From positions 2,294,001 to 2,358,000 of the forward strand of contig NZ_QUOV01000001.1 of the NCBI RefSeq assembly GCF_003390395.1: a stretch of DNA of 64,000 bases, given 5' to 3'. The position numbers were made by a program, and so were the translations under genes. Below the pieces are notes generated by a model. It did no database searches. It was given only the letters and a program-made list of their open reading frames with translations, and was not told the origin of the DNA. This document shows positions 7,916-16,556 of the stretch, piece after piece. The stretch's first letter is position 1, and every line of letters begins with the position of its first letter. Source of the stretch: Thalassotalea euphylliae (GTDB taxonomy: Bacteria > Pseudomonadota > Gammaproteobacteria > Enterobacterales > Alteromonadaceae).

Positions 7916-10900
7916 TTAAGCACTTTTAACTTTAGTTACTTTAATGCGATAGAGAATGCTATACAGCACCGGCACAGCAACTAGGGTTAACAGTGTTGCA
8001 AATGCTAATCCGCCCATAATGGTCACTGACATATCGGCAAAGAAAGGATCTGCAATCAACGGCATCACCCCTAAAATAGTGGTAATCGCCGCTAGCGATA
8101 CAGGGCGTAAACGACTTAAGCTCGCATCAACAATTGCCACACCTTTTGCTTTACCTTCTTCAATTTGCAAATCGATTTCTTCCAGTAACACAATAGCATT
8201 TTTGATTAACATGCCGAATAAACTCAGGAAACCAAGCAACGACATAAAACCAAACGGTAAATCAGCAATTAATAAACCAGCGACTACACCAACAATCGCC
8301 ATAGGCACAACAAGCCAGATGATCAACGGCTGACGAGTGCGGCCAAATAGCAGCACGCTAATAATAAACATCACCAAGAAACCTAGCGGTAAACCTTTAC
8401 CTAGTGCAGCTTGCGCATCGCGTGAAGATTCAAACTCTCCACCCCACTCTAATTGGTAGCCGTCAGGCAGTTCAATAGCTTCTATCAATGGACGCATACG
8501 GTTAAACGCTGCTCCCGCCGTTTCGTTATAACCCGCTTCCGCCATGACGGTTATGGTTCTAACGCGATCGCGACGGTTAATCAGCATCTCTTCACTATCG
8601 AAGCTGGTATTGCCACTGACCTGGCGAAATGGAATATAAGTACGTTGGCTGGCGCTCCACACTAAACCATTTTCTAGCTCGCCAAGTTGCGCTGGTCCCG
8701 ACTCCCCCTGAGTCACCCGATTTTTCGCGACAATTGGGTATAAATAATCGCCCTCTTGCAACTGTCCAACTGTTAGACCATTAGTGTAGAACTGCACAGT
8801 TTGATTAAAGTCACTACGTGAAACCCCAGCCATACCCGCTGCGTTAATGTCATATTCAGGCATTAACACCATGCCTTTAGTTCGCCAATTATGGCGAACA
8901 TCTCGAATATTACCGTCTTGTTGATACAAGGTTTTTGCTTGCTCGGCTAAATCCCTTAGCACCACAGGATCTGATCCTGAAAAGCGCACTTGCAGTTTTG
9001 CCCCTGAACTTGGGCCAAATTGCATAACTTCTGGGTAGTAATTGGCGTTCGGGTTAATTGCTTGTAAACGCTCGCCCAAGTCTTTGGCAATGCGAGGAAT
9101 ATCTTTCGCATCGTCAACGCGCACTAAGTACATGCCGTAACTTTCATTAGGCATTTGCGGCCCGTAAACTAAGGTAAAACGCTCTGCGCCACGGCCAATA
9201 AAAGTCGTTAATGAGCTTACACCTTCAGTTTCCAGAATGAGTGATTCGCCAGCCTTCATGTACTTTTCTGTCGCTCGAATGTCGCTATCTTGTGGACCCC
9301 AGTAATGGACAAAAAAGTTAGGAGTGTTCGATGGAGGGAAAAAGCCTTGTTTGATCAAACCAAAACTTGCATAAGCACCAACAGTGATCACCAGCAACAC
9401 AAGTACTGACAAGCCACGGTAATGCAATGCATTGCGCAATAAGACTAAATAGCCACGATGGAAGAAAGAGTGCTGCTCATGTTCCGTTTCAGTTGCTGCT
9501 ACTTTGTAGAAGTATTTGCCTAGTAACGGAGTTAACGACACCGCGAGTACCCAACTTAGCATCAGTGAAATGAGCACAACCGCAAACAACGAGAATAAGA
9601 ATTCACCTGTTGCGTCGTCAGACAAGCCAATGCCACTAAACGCCGCAATACCAATAATGGTCGCGCCTAAAAGCGGCCATTGAGTGCGCTTTACAATAAA
9701 ACTGGCTGACTCTAGTGCGGACTTGCCCTTTTCCATACGCAGCATCATGCCTTCAGCAACTACTATGGCATTATCGACAAGCATCCCCATCGCGATCACC
9801 ATAGCACCAAGCGAAATACGCTCTAGCTGTAGGCCATAAAGCCACATTATCAGTACTGTACCCAAGACTGTGACGAGCAAAGTGCCACCAACCACGACAC
9901 CTGAGCGCCAGCCCATGAAAATACATAGCGCTATCGTTACCACAGCAACTGACATTTCAAGGTTTAAAATAAAACCATCAACCGCTTTATCAACGATTTT
10001 AGCTTGGTTGTAGATAGGTGAAACATCGATACCCGCAGGCAAACCGGCAAGTACATTCGCAAGTTTTGCTTCAATGCGCTCACCAACTTCAACAATGTTG
10101 ACATCGTTTTGTGCCGAGATACTCAGGGTTATCGCACTTTCACCATTGTAGCGTTTAAGATCAGACGGAATATCAACAGGCTGCAAGCTTAACGTCGCAA
10201 CATCTTTGATTTTGATCGACGCATTGCGACCAGGTAAAACAAAAGAAATATTCTCAATTTCAGCTATTTTATCGGTTGCTGCAGATACCGGAATACGAAT
10301 TTGCTTGTCACCTACGTATAAACGACCACCCGCAAACGGCTTTAAGTTACTCGCAAGAATTTGTTCAATATCTGGAAATGAAAGCCCTAAACCAGCAATT
10401 TGATAAAGGTCAATTTCCGCAACAATTTGCTCTTCTAGAATGCCGCTAACGGCGACTTTTGCGACGCCATCTACCGTTAATAACTCACGGCGAATAATGC
10501 GCGAGAATTCACGCATTTGGTAAGCGGAAAAATCTGGTGCAGTAAGTGCGTAGTAAATACCAAATACATCACCAAAATCATCAATCACTACCGGCTGGCT
10601 TGCTCCTAACGGTAAATCCGCTCTTACATCACGCAAACGTTTGCGTAATTCATCCCAGATTTGCGGTAGCAGTGGTCCGTCAAGGTTCGACTTTACTTCC
10701 ATGGTAATGCGTGAAAAACCTGGTTTACTCTCTGACTCAACCCGCTTTAACTGCCACATTTGTTGCAGTGCGATTTCCAGTTGCTCCGTGACTTCTTTTT
10801 CGACTTTTTCCGCATTTGCGCCCGGATAATAGGTCATGATCACCGCTTGCTTGATGGTAAAAGCAGGATCTTCCAGACGGCCAATATCATTTAAGCCAAT

Positions 10901-10978
10901 GACACCACCAACCAACAAACATAGAGTGATAAGCCAAACATTAATCGGCCGAATAAGTGAATAACGTGCGATATCCAT
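7916..10978 (-). CDS. RND efflux permease (AcrB/HAE1-like)
   Basis: A 1020-residue inner-membrane pump with the RND plan: TM1 (INVWLITLCLLVGGVIGL), a large periplasmic loop, a TM2-6 bundle with GMLVDNAIVVAEGM in TM4, a second periplasmic loop and TM8-12 (MSLLGFLSLFGMLIKNAIVLLEEI, RLRPVSLAAITTILGVMPL). In AcrB TM4 reads LVDDAIVV; here it is LVDNAIVV, so one acidic residue of the relay is Asn, as in many AcrB relatives outside the well-studied enterobacterial pumps. It is co-transcribed with the adaptor immediately upstream (1-bp gap). No outer-membrane TolC gene is adjacent. It probably exports drugs or other hydrophobic compounds by proton-motive force. Confidence 0.95.
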   Translation of the reverse strand: MDIARYSLIRPINVWLITLCLLVGGVIGLNDIGRLEDPAFTIKQAVIMTYYPGANAEKVEKEVTEQLEIALQQMWQLKRVESESKPGFSRITMEVKSNLDGPLLPQIWDELRKRLRDVRADLPLGASQPVVIDDFGDVFGIYYALTAPDFSAYQMREFSRIIRRELLTVDGVAKVAVSGILEEQIVAEIDLYQIAGLGLSFPDIEQILASNLKPFAGGRLYVGDKQIRIPVSAATDKIAEIENISFVLPGRNASIKIKDVATLSLQPVDIPSDLKRYNGESAITLSISAQNDVNIVEVGERIEAKLANVLAGLPAGIDVSPIYNQAKIVDKAVDGFILNLEMSVAVVTIALCIFMGWRSGVVVGGTLLVTVLGTVLIMWLYGLQLERISLGAMVIAMGMLVDNAIVVAEGMMLRMEKGKSALESASFIVKRTQWPLLGATIIGIAAFSGIGLSDDATGEFLFSLFAVVLISLMLSWVLAVSLTPLLGKYFYKVAATETEHEQHSFFHRGYLVLLRNALHYRGLSVLVLLVITVGAYASFGLIKQGFFPPSNTPNFFVHYWGPQDSDIRATEKYMKAGESLILETEGVSSLTTFIGRGAERFTLVYGPQMPNESYGMYLVRVDDAKDIPRIAKDLGERLQAINPNANYYPEVMQFGPSSGAKLQVRFSGSDPVVLRDLAEQAKTLYQQDGNIRDVRHNWRTKGMVLMPEYDINAAGMAGVSRSDFNQTVQFYTNGLTVGQLQEGDYLYPIVAKNRVTQGESGPAQLGELENGLVWSASQRTYIPFRQVSGNTSFDSEEMLINRRDRVRTITVMAEAGYNETAGAAFNRMRPLIEAIELPDGYQLEWGGEFESSRDAQAALGKGLPLGFLVMFIISVLLFGRTRQPLIIWLVVPMAIVGVVAGLLIADLPFGFMSLLGFLSLFGMLIKNAIVLLEEIDLQIEEGKAKGVAIVDASLSRLRPVSLAAITTILGVMPLIADPFFADMSVTIMGGLAFATLLTLVAVPVLYSILYRIKVTKVKSA

Positions 10979-10979
10979 A

Positions 10980-12026
10980 TTAGAAATCCGCCTGATATTC
11001 TTTAACTTTTAACCCTTCGCGCATTTGCTGAACAGCTGCGGATACAACCTTGTCACCAGCTTTTAAGCCTTTGCCAATTAATGCAAATTCACCGCTAATT
11101 GCAGCAATTTCAACAGATGCCTTAGCCACGGTATTTGTGTTTTTATCAAACAGCCAGACAAAAAATCCGCTGTCTTTACTCCCCGTTAAGGCATTTAACG
11201 GTACCACGAGTGCTGCTTGGTCTTCATGAACGTCACTTACTTTAACGGTTGCACGAGAGCCTGGGTAAAAAAGTTCTGACGCTTCGCCGTCAATTGCAAA
11301 CGTAATTTTATAGGTTTGGGCAATCGGATCAGGTGTTGTTTCATGCTCAACATAATGAATATCAAATATTTGCTGCTCATGACCAATCACCGAGGCTGTC
11401 GCCTTAATTTCGCGATTACCTGCATTGGCCGTCATTACGCGCTCTGGTACTTCAAATGAAAAATATAGCTCTGAACGATCTTGGATATTTGCAACGGTAT
11501 CACCAGCACGAATATAGCTGTTGTTTTCGATAGAGCGTGTGCCAATAACGGCATCAAAAGGTGCGCGAATTGTGCAGTAGCTTAAATCTTGTTCTGCATC
11601 TTCAAGGGCAATTTTGGTGAGTGTAAATAGTGACTGGGCATCGTCTAATTCGCGCTGTGAGGCGACGTTCTTTGCATGAACTTCTTCAATACGGCGCAGC
11701 GCTCTAGCGGCATCTTGATGGCGAGTGCGACTTTCTTCAACCTTACGACGAAACGGTGCCGGATCAATTCTCGCCAGCACTTCACCTTTTTTCACTAGGC
11801 TACCTTCGATAAGGTTTTCTTCAATTAAGCGGCCAGAGACTTCAAATTTAACATCAACATCTTTTACTGCTGAAACAATCGCAGGAAATTCATAAACTTC
11901 ATTAATATTTGTTGCATTAACTTCGGTTAATTGCACAACTAATGGTGGCTTTTCAGCCACTTCTACAGTTTGCTCTGAACACGCTTGTAAAGTAAGCGCC
12001 ATCATCACGATTAAAATACGAAACAC
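10980..12026 (-). CDS. RND periplasmic adaptor (membrane fusion) lipoprotein
   Basis: 348 residues starting with a lipoprotein signal (MMALTLQAC, Cys16). Next come beta-barrel/lipoyl halves (VSGRLIEENLIEGSLVKKGEVLARIDPAPF and SYCTIRAPFDAVIGTRSIENNSYIRAGDTVANI) around a coiled-coil hairpin (residues about 95-145), then the C-terminal barrel and membrane-proximal domain. It links the RND permease to an outer-membrane channel. First gene of the two-gene pump operon, divergent from tetR with shared TGTAAAC/GTTTACA repeats between them, which predicts TetR repression of this promoter. Confidence 0.95.
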   Translation of the reverse strand: MFRILIVMMALTLQACSEQTVEVAEKPPLVVQLTEVNATNINEVYEFPAIVSAVKDVDVKFEVSGRLIEENLIEGSLVKKGEVLARIDPAPFRRKVEESRTRHQDAARALRRIEEVHAKNVASQRELDDAQSLFTLTKIALEDAEQDLSYCTIRAPFDAVIGTRSIENNSYIRAGDTVANIQDRSELYFSFEVPERVMTANAGNREIKATASVIGHEQQIFDIHYVEHETTPDPIAQTYKITFAIDGEASELFYPGSRATVKVSDVHEDQAALVVPLNALTGSKDSGFFVWLFDKNTNTVAKASVEIAAISGEFALIGKGLKAGDKVVSAAVQQMREGLKVKEYQADF

Positions 12027-12185
12027 ATCAACTCCAGTAGTTTGTTACATACCAACAATGGAAATTTTTAAGCTGAGTAAGGTAGCAATTTGGGGTTAGC
12101 CTTTTTTAGCTTGTTGGGGCTTGGTATAGCTTGCTGAATTAATAGCGACTAGCCCGCCGTTTTAACCATACTCAAAAGTAATTTG

Positions 12186-12254
12186 TGTAAACACTAGGTT
12201 TACATCATGACAGGCATGCTAACACAGGTTTACACATTTGCATAATATGTAAAC
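12186..12254. promoter_or_regulatory. TetR operator cluster (TGTAAAC / GTTTACA repeats)
   Basis: Four 7-base half sites: TGTAAAC at 12186 and GTTTACA at 12198 form an inverted repeat with a 5-bp spacer. GTTTACA at 12228 and TGTAAAC at 12248 form a second, outward-facing pair. They lie in the 300-bp region between the adaptor gene and the TetR gene. Both symmetry and position fit autoregulation plus pump repression by the TetR protein. Confidence 0.7.
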
Positions 12255-12326
12255 TTGTTTCGTATGTGTATTGTTTATGAATAGACAACACATTATCATT
12301 AGCGCATCTATGACCCCCCGCTTGGA

Positions 12327-12911
12327 TTGATTGTTTTGCCTAAATCAGTTGGAAAAATTGTAAGTGCCGCACGAGAATGCTTTTTTCAGCATGGCTATCA
12401 CGCCAGTAACGTCTCATTGATTGCCCGGTATGCAGGTATTTCACGAGCAACGATTTATAAAAACTTCAGCTCAAAAGAAGCCTTGTTCCAAGCCATGGTA
12501 CAACGCCAATTTGCTGAATATGATATTGCGTTAAACGAATACGCCGAAGCTAATGGGGATTTTTGGCAAGAAACAGAAAACCTGTTTGTCAATCGCTGCC
12601 AAGGCGTATTTGACGATATATCAAGCCAAGTGATTCGAACTGAATTGGTTCATGCAGGTCACTCACTTTGCCAAGCGCTCATGGATAAAGAGCAAGAAGA
12701 CATGCTCGGCGTTATTATTAATCGCATTGAACAAGAAATTACAGCAAATCGTTTAACCCTTGAAAGAATCAACATGACATCCGCACAATTTGCCAGTGCG
12801 ATGCAATCAATGCCCATTGGTATTTTCTTTTCCAGCAACGAGGCCAATGATTTAGGGTCGCTAAAACAAGTATTAACTATCTTCCGCGTTGCAACCGAGA
12901 TAAGTAACTAG
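12327..12911 (+). CDS. TetR-family repressor, likely local regulator of the RND pump
   Basis: 194 residues. The N-terminal HTH (IVSAARECFFQHGYHASNVSLIARYAGISRATIYKNFSSKEALFQAMV, residues about 10-57) is typical TetR/AcrR; the C-terminal helical domain would bind the inducer. No ATG exists in frame near the domain start. The ORF can begin at TTG 12327, because the nearest ATG (12310) is out of frame across a run of six C. The gene faces away from the pump operon with a cluster of inverted repeats between, the usual arrangement for a local repressor. Confidence 0.9.
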   Translation: MIVLPKSVGKIVSAARECFFQHGYHASNVSLIARYAGISRATIYKNFSSKEALFQAMVQRQFAEYDIALNEYAEANGDFWQETENLFVNRCQGVFDDISSQVIRTELVHAGHSLCQALMDKEQEDMLGVIINRIEQEITANRLTLERINMTSAQFASAMQSMPIGIFFSSNEANDLGSLKQVLTIFRVATEISN

Positions 12912-13096
12912 GCCACAGGCCTTAAAAAAGATTGGTTAGTCCGACGACTTTTTCGCACATACATCAAGGTTAAACTTTCATTAACGCGCAAACATTCCTT
13001 CAAGTTATAGCCTTTTCACCCAATGGAATAGATATCACTATTATCACCAAGATATACTGCTAAAATCATTACAAAAATAACCACAGCAGGCAGCCC

Positions 13097-15199
13097 ATGA
13101 GCAAACTATTTCCGCCGAAATTATTGAGCTTGGCGACTCTCGCCCTTTCATTGTCTTCTTCATTTTATAGTTATGCCGACACAAGGTTTAGCGCAAAGGT
13201 TGCAGATGAAAACAACCAACCTATTGCTGGCGTAGACGTTAGCATTAACGGGCAAAAAGTTCGCTCGAACCGACAGGGTGAGTTTACGCTTAATTTGCCA
13301 GAACAAAACTACTATCAAGTAACGTTAAGCAAAGGTGACTACTACCAACGCGTTCATACCTTTAGTCATAAAGAGCTGGAAAACCTTAACACCAAGGCAC
13401 CATTTCAATTGATAGAGAAAAAGAGCGGTCGAGTGATGTTTGCCTTTGGCGGCGACGTGATGATGGGGAGACGCTACTACAAACCCTACTTTGACGATCC
13501 CGTACTGATCAAGCCTGATTCAATTTTGCCTGACAGCAAAGCCTTAGTTGAGCATGTAAAACCCTACATGGCCTTAGCCGATATCGCTGCCGTTAATCTT
13601 GAAACTCAATTAGCAGCAGACGAGCCAATACAGCGCCTGCAAAAGTCGGTGACCTTTTATTCAGCGCCAGAAACCGTTACTGCGTTGCAATGGGCAGGCA
13701 TTGATTACGTAACCTTAGGCAATAACCATACGTTTGATTACATGGACGAAGGGTTAACATCAACACTAAACGCTCTAAACGAAGCCAAACTCCCCTATTC
13801 TGGTGCGGGTTATAATGAAGCAGAAGCACTCAAACCCTACAATATGACTGTCAACAATCAACCACTGGCACTATTGGGTTATGTTGGCTGGCATGGTGGT
13901 AAAAAGCCAACGCAAACGGCAGATGCTCATCAAGGTGGTGCTGCGTTTGGCAACATGGAAAATATTAAGCAATCGGTAAGCGACGCCAAACAACAAGGTA
14001 ACTTGCCTATCGTACAGTATCACGGCGGATTAGAGTACGTTAAAGAGCCAACAGGCGTTACCGAACAGCGCTTAAAATCAGCGGTAGATAACGGCGCAGC
14101 GCTGGTCGTTGCACATCATCCACATGTCACCCAAGGTATTGAATTATATAACGGCAATTTAATTGCCTATTCAATGGGTAACTTTATTTTCGACCAAAAC
14201 TTTAGTGCCACACAACACAGCTACATTTTATATGTTTGGCTAGATGACGGCGAATTTAGTCGCGCAGAGTTAGTGCCAATATATGTAAAAGACTACAAAC
14301 CAACACCAGCAATGGACGACGAACGCAATCGCGCACTGACTCGTATCGCTACCTTGTCGGCAAAGCGTAACACCCATATTGCCAATCATCATGGACATGG
14401 CGTTATTTCTGCGGCAAACACTGTAAAACAAAGTGCTAAGAGAAAGCTTGCTCAAGCATATCGCCTTGATGTTAGCAAAATGACTACGTTGCCTATCCCC
14501 TACAAAGCTTGGTCTGAGAAAATTCAAAAAGTTGAATTACCAAACGCTGACTTACCAAGCGCTGACTTAACAAACAATGATTTGCAATATCGTTTGGGTA
14601 GTAACTTAGTTAATGGCAGCGACTTTGAACAATTCACTTGGTTTAACGCACCAGAGCGCAATTTCAAATTACCTAAACAATGGCAATTGGTTACAGACGG
14701 CTTTCAAAGCAAACAAGCGATGCAATTAACCGTAGATAAAAATTCGACAAGCTTATTTGGCATGAAGCACTTTCGCCGTGTTTACGCAGCGGATAATCCA
14801 ATGACTATGACTGTACAAGCAAAAACAAATAAGCCTGTGAAGGTAAATGTTTATTGGCAAGGCCGTAAAAGCGGGCAAAAGCTATTAGATGCTTACGCCG
14901 AAAGCCCTAAACACTTTATTCAATCTTTTGAACTAACCCCAAATAATGGTTGGCAAGCGCTTGAAGTTGACTTTGACTCACCGCGCATACGCTATCGCAG
15001 TTACCGCGTACTCGTTGAGTTTGAGAATATGGAAAACATTGATGCCAATGTGTTGTTAGATAACTTTGCACTGGTTGAATGGCATACAGCGTTCCAGCAA
15101 AACGTTAAACCATTTACCCTAGATGAAGATGGACAAATGGCTGACTATATTGGCGTGAATAAAACTGCTAGCAAAGCAATAACAATAAAAAGCCACTAG
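13097..15199 (+). CDS. CapA-family (PGA synthesis-type) metallophosphoesterase-like secreted protein
   Basis: 700 residues. A signal peptide (residues 1-28, ending SYADT) is followed by a small carboxypeptidase-regulatory-like/CNA-B-type beta domain (about 29-105; VADENNQPIAGVDVSINGQKVRSN). A CapA/PGA_cap domain runs from about 112 to 400, with GGDVMMGRR (118 on), AAVNLETQ, TLGNNHTFDYM (about 209), VQYHGG and AHHPHVTQG (about 339), i.e. the metal-ligand signatures of the family. The C-terminal 200 residues resemble a beta-sandwich carbohydrate-binding module. CapA proteins act in poly-gamma-glutamate or polysaccharide export and anchoring; no capBC neighbours are present, so its polymer is unknown. 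A terminator follows. Confidence 0.88.
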   Translation: MSKLFPPKLLSLATLALSLSSSFYSYADTRFSAKVADENNQPIAGVDVSINGQKVRSNRQGEFTLNLPEQNYYQVTLSKGDYYQRVHTFSHKELENLNTKAPFQLIEKKSGRVMFAFGGDVMMGRRYYKPYFDDPVLIKPDSILPDSKALVEHVKPYMALADIAAVNLETQLAADEPIQRLQKSVTFYSAPETVTALQWAGIDYVTLGNNHTFDYMDEGLTSTLNALNEAKLPYSGAGYNEAEALKPYNMTVNNQPLALLGYVGWHGGKKPTQTADAHQGGAAFGNMENIKQSVSDAKQQGNLPIVQYHGGLEYVKEPTGVTEQRLKSAVDNGAALVVAHHPHVTQGIELYNGNLIAYSMGNFIFDQNFSATQHSYILYVWLDDGEFSRAELVPIYVKDYKPTPAMDDERNRALTRIATLSAKRNTHIANHHGHGVISAANTVKQSAKRKLAQAYRLDVSKMTTLPIPYKAWSEKIQKVELPNADLPSADLTNNDLQYRLGSNLVNGSDFEQFTWFNAPERNFKLPKQWQLVTDGFQSKQAMQLTVDKNSTSLFGMKHFRRVYAADNPMTMTVQAKTNKPVKVNVYWQGRKSGQKLLDAYAESPKHFIQSFELTPNNGWQALEVDFDSPRIRYRSYRVLVEFENMENIDANVLLDNFALVEWHTAFQQNVKPFTLDEDGQMADYIGVNKTASKAITIKSH

Positions 15200-15236
15200 T
15201 TACTAACACTTATCACTCGAAACCATTGTTAAAAGT

Positions 15237-15271
15237 GCTTACTTAGTGAACTTCGCTAAGTAAGCTTTTTT
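15237..15271 (+). terminator. Rho-independent terminator after the CapA gene
   Basis: A perfect 10-bp stem GCTTACTTAG / CTAAGTAAGC with a 9-base loop, followed by six T, 37 bp downstream of the stop codon. It marks the left edge of the native chromosome before the cassette region. Between here and about 15570 I see only AT-rich sequence without a gene. Confidence 0.85.
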
Positions 15272-15577
15272 CTACCATAAAAATTAATATTAGAGGTAAG
15301 GAATTTAGCGATTCTTAACCTTGTTTATTCGCTACCGCTTTCCAATTTTCGCGATTTTTACTAACTGCGCTGCAATGGCAATTATTAGTGGAAAGCCTAT
15401 GCTCTTTTTTAGTGAATAGCCCTACCCATCAGCTTTATAGTGCATTTAGCTATATAAAACTTGAAAAATATCTTCCCCTACACTAAAGATCGCTCTTAAA
15501 TTTTTTGTTTTAAACCCAGGATAACAACACTGTATTTATACACATAAACAGGAAATTTAAACAATATTCAGGATCGT

Positions 15578-15715
15578 GGACATTTTGTCCAAGTTTATCC
15601 GCCGCTATATTAGCCAAAGTTAAAACCCTTGAAATATTATTAGCCTAGCGTATGGTTAAAAATCATTAAGAATATTATTGGACAAAATGTCGGTAGAAAC
15701 TTGGACATTTTGTCG
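15578..15715. repeat. Three GGACA-TTT-TGTCC-type inverted repeats upstream of the first cassette
   Basis: GGACATTTTGTCC (15578-15590), GGACAAAATGTC (15680-15691, the opposite orientation) and GGACATTTTGTC (15703-15714). Each is itself an inverted repeat of GGACA around three bases. The last touches a -10-like GATAAT (15716-15721). They could be operators for the promoter driving the first cassette, or parts of a recombination site at the array head. No known regulator is assigned. Confidence 0.6.
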
Positions 15716-15747
15716 GATAATAAATTGTTATATGCCTGAGGAATTTC

Positions 15748-16173
15748 ATGCCTGCTAGAATGGAAGAAGCACTTAAAAAATTAATCAAGCGTAAGTTTGA
15801 TGCTTCGTTTATGTCCAATACAAAATGGCGGAAGGTATTTACAGCTTTAAGTGTTGTCCCCTTGAAACAAGCGTTTTGGAAGTATGTCGATTTAGATTAT
15901 GAGTTGCGCAGTTGCTTCGTCGACGAAAGTGATTTAATGGATAGGTTTATTGGTGATTGTGGGCTTGCTGGCGCTCCACTTGCCTACCGAAGAATTGAAT
16001 GGATCGAAATTCCAAGAATTGGTGTAGATCCCTGTTATGAAAATATACCTCATATGAATTTTGAACAGGATGTAGATCTAGTTATTTCAATACTTGAGTC
16101 AACTGGGGAGTTTGAACTTGAGCAAACTGATCGCGGCATAAGAATATATGGCCACAAAAAAGTCGGCATATAA
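15748..16173 (+). CDS. Cassette protein, possible DUF6678-like
   Basis: 141 residues, soluble, no signal peptide. The segment NTKWRKVFTAL near the start and YRRIEWIEIPRI in the middle resemble the uncharacterised DUF6678 family as I recall it; function unknown. It is the first cassette gene of the array, just after an R'-like GTTATAT and a GAGGA ribosome site. Its TAA stop is part of the following attC R'' box. Its promoter region contains the GGACA/TGTCC repeats. Real gene likely; family tentative. Confidence 0.7.
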   Translation: MPARMEEALKKLIKRKFDASFMSNTKWRKVFTALSVVPLKQAFWKYVDLDYELRSCFVDESDLMDRFIGDCGLAGAPLAYRRIEWIEIPRIGVDPCYENIPHMNFEQDVDLVISILESTGEFELEQTDRGIRIYGHKKVGI

Positions 16174-16265
16174 CAAGCCAATTAAGTGCGGGACTGCTAA
16201 AGCTTGGCTCAGTTCCGCTCCGCTACACAAGTTTAGCCAAGCATTTATCAGCCCCTTATTGGGGC
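16168..16265 (+). repeat. attC site 1 (interrupted before R' by IS1111 copy 1)
   Basis: R'' ATATAAC at 16168-16174; inner arms GCTTGGCT (16202-16209) and AGCCAAGC (16236-16243), and outer arm GGGGC at the right. The matching R' GTTAAGT is displaced to 17671-17677 by the inserted IS. Restored length would be 105 bp. Confidence 0.85.
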
Positions 16266-16556
16266 TACATGGACTCCCCTTTGTCAAGCACAAGCAGTCT
16301 CTGACAACAAGAAAGTCTGACAGCAGCTCTACATTCGGCGTTTGTTAGCATACTGCCGTAACAGCTTGTGCTATCGCCCTGATGATTTGCGCTTGAGCAT
16401 GGCCTCATTCGTTAAACAGCGTCTTCTCTTTCAAGAAATGCGCTTCCCGACTAAACAGGCTTTTATGCTCTCGGTCTGACCGTGTTATCGTCAATCGCTC
16501 ATGCTAAGACGCGGTGGGGTTAACCGTTAGGGTTACCTCTACAACTTCAATCTTTT
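16266..16556 (-). ncRNA. Predicted seekRNA/bridge RNA region of IS1111 copy 1
   Basis: The 291-bp segment between the transposase stop and the IS end has no ORF. In IS1111-group elements this 3' non-coding region encodes the guide (seek/bridge) RNA. It contains TCATTCGTTAA (16405-16415), the same 11 bases as the IS-end/attC junction at 17665-17675, plus other attC-like words (GGCGTT at 16337, CCGTTAGG at 16524). The exact RNA ends are not determined. Confidence 0.45.
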
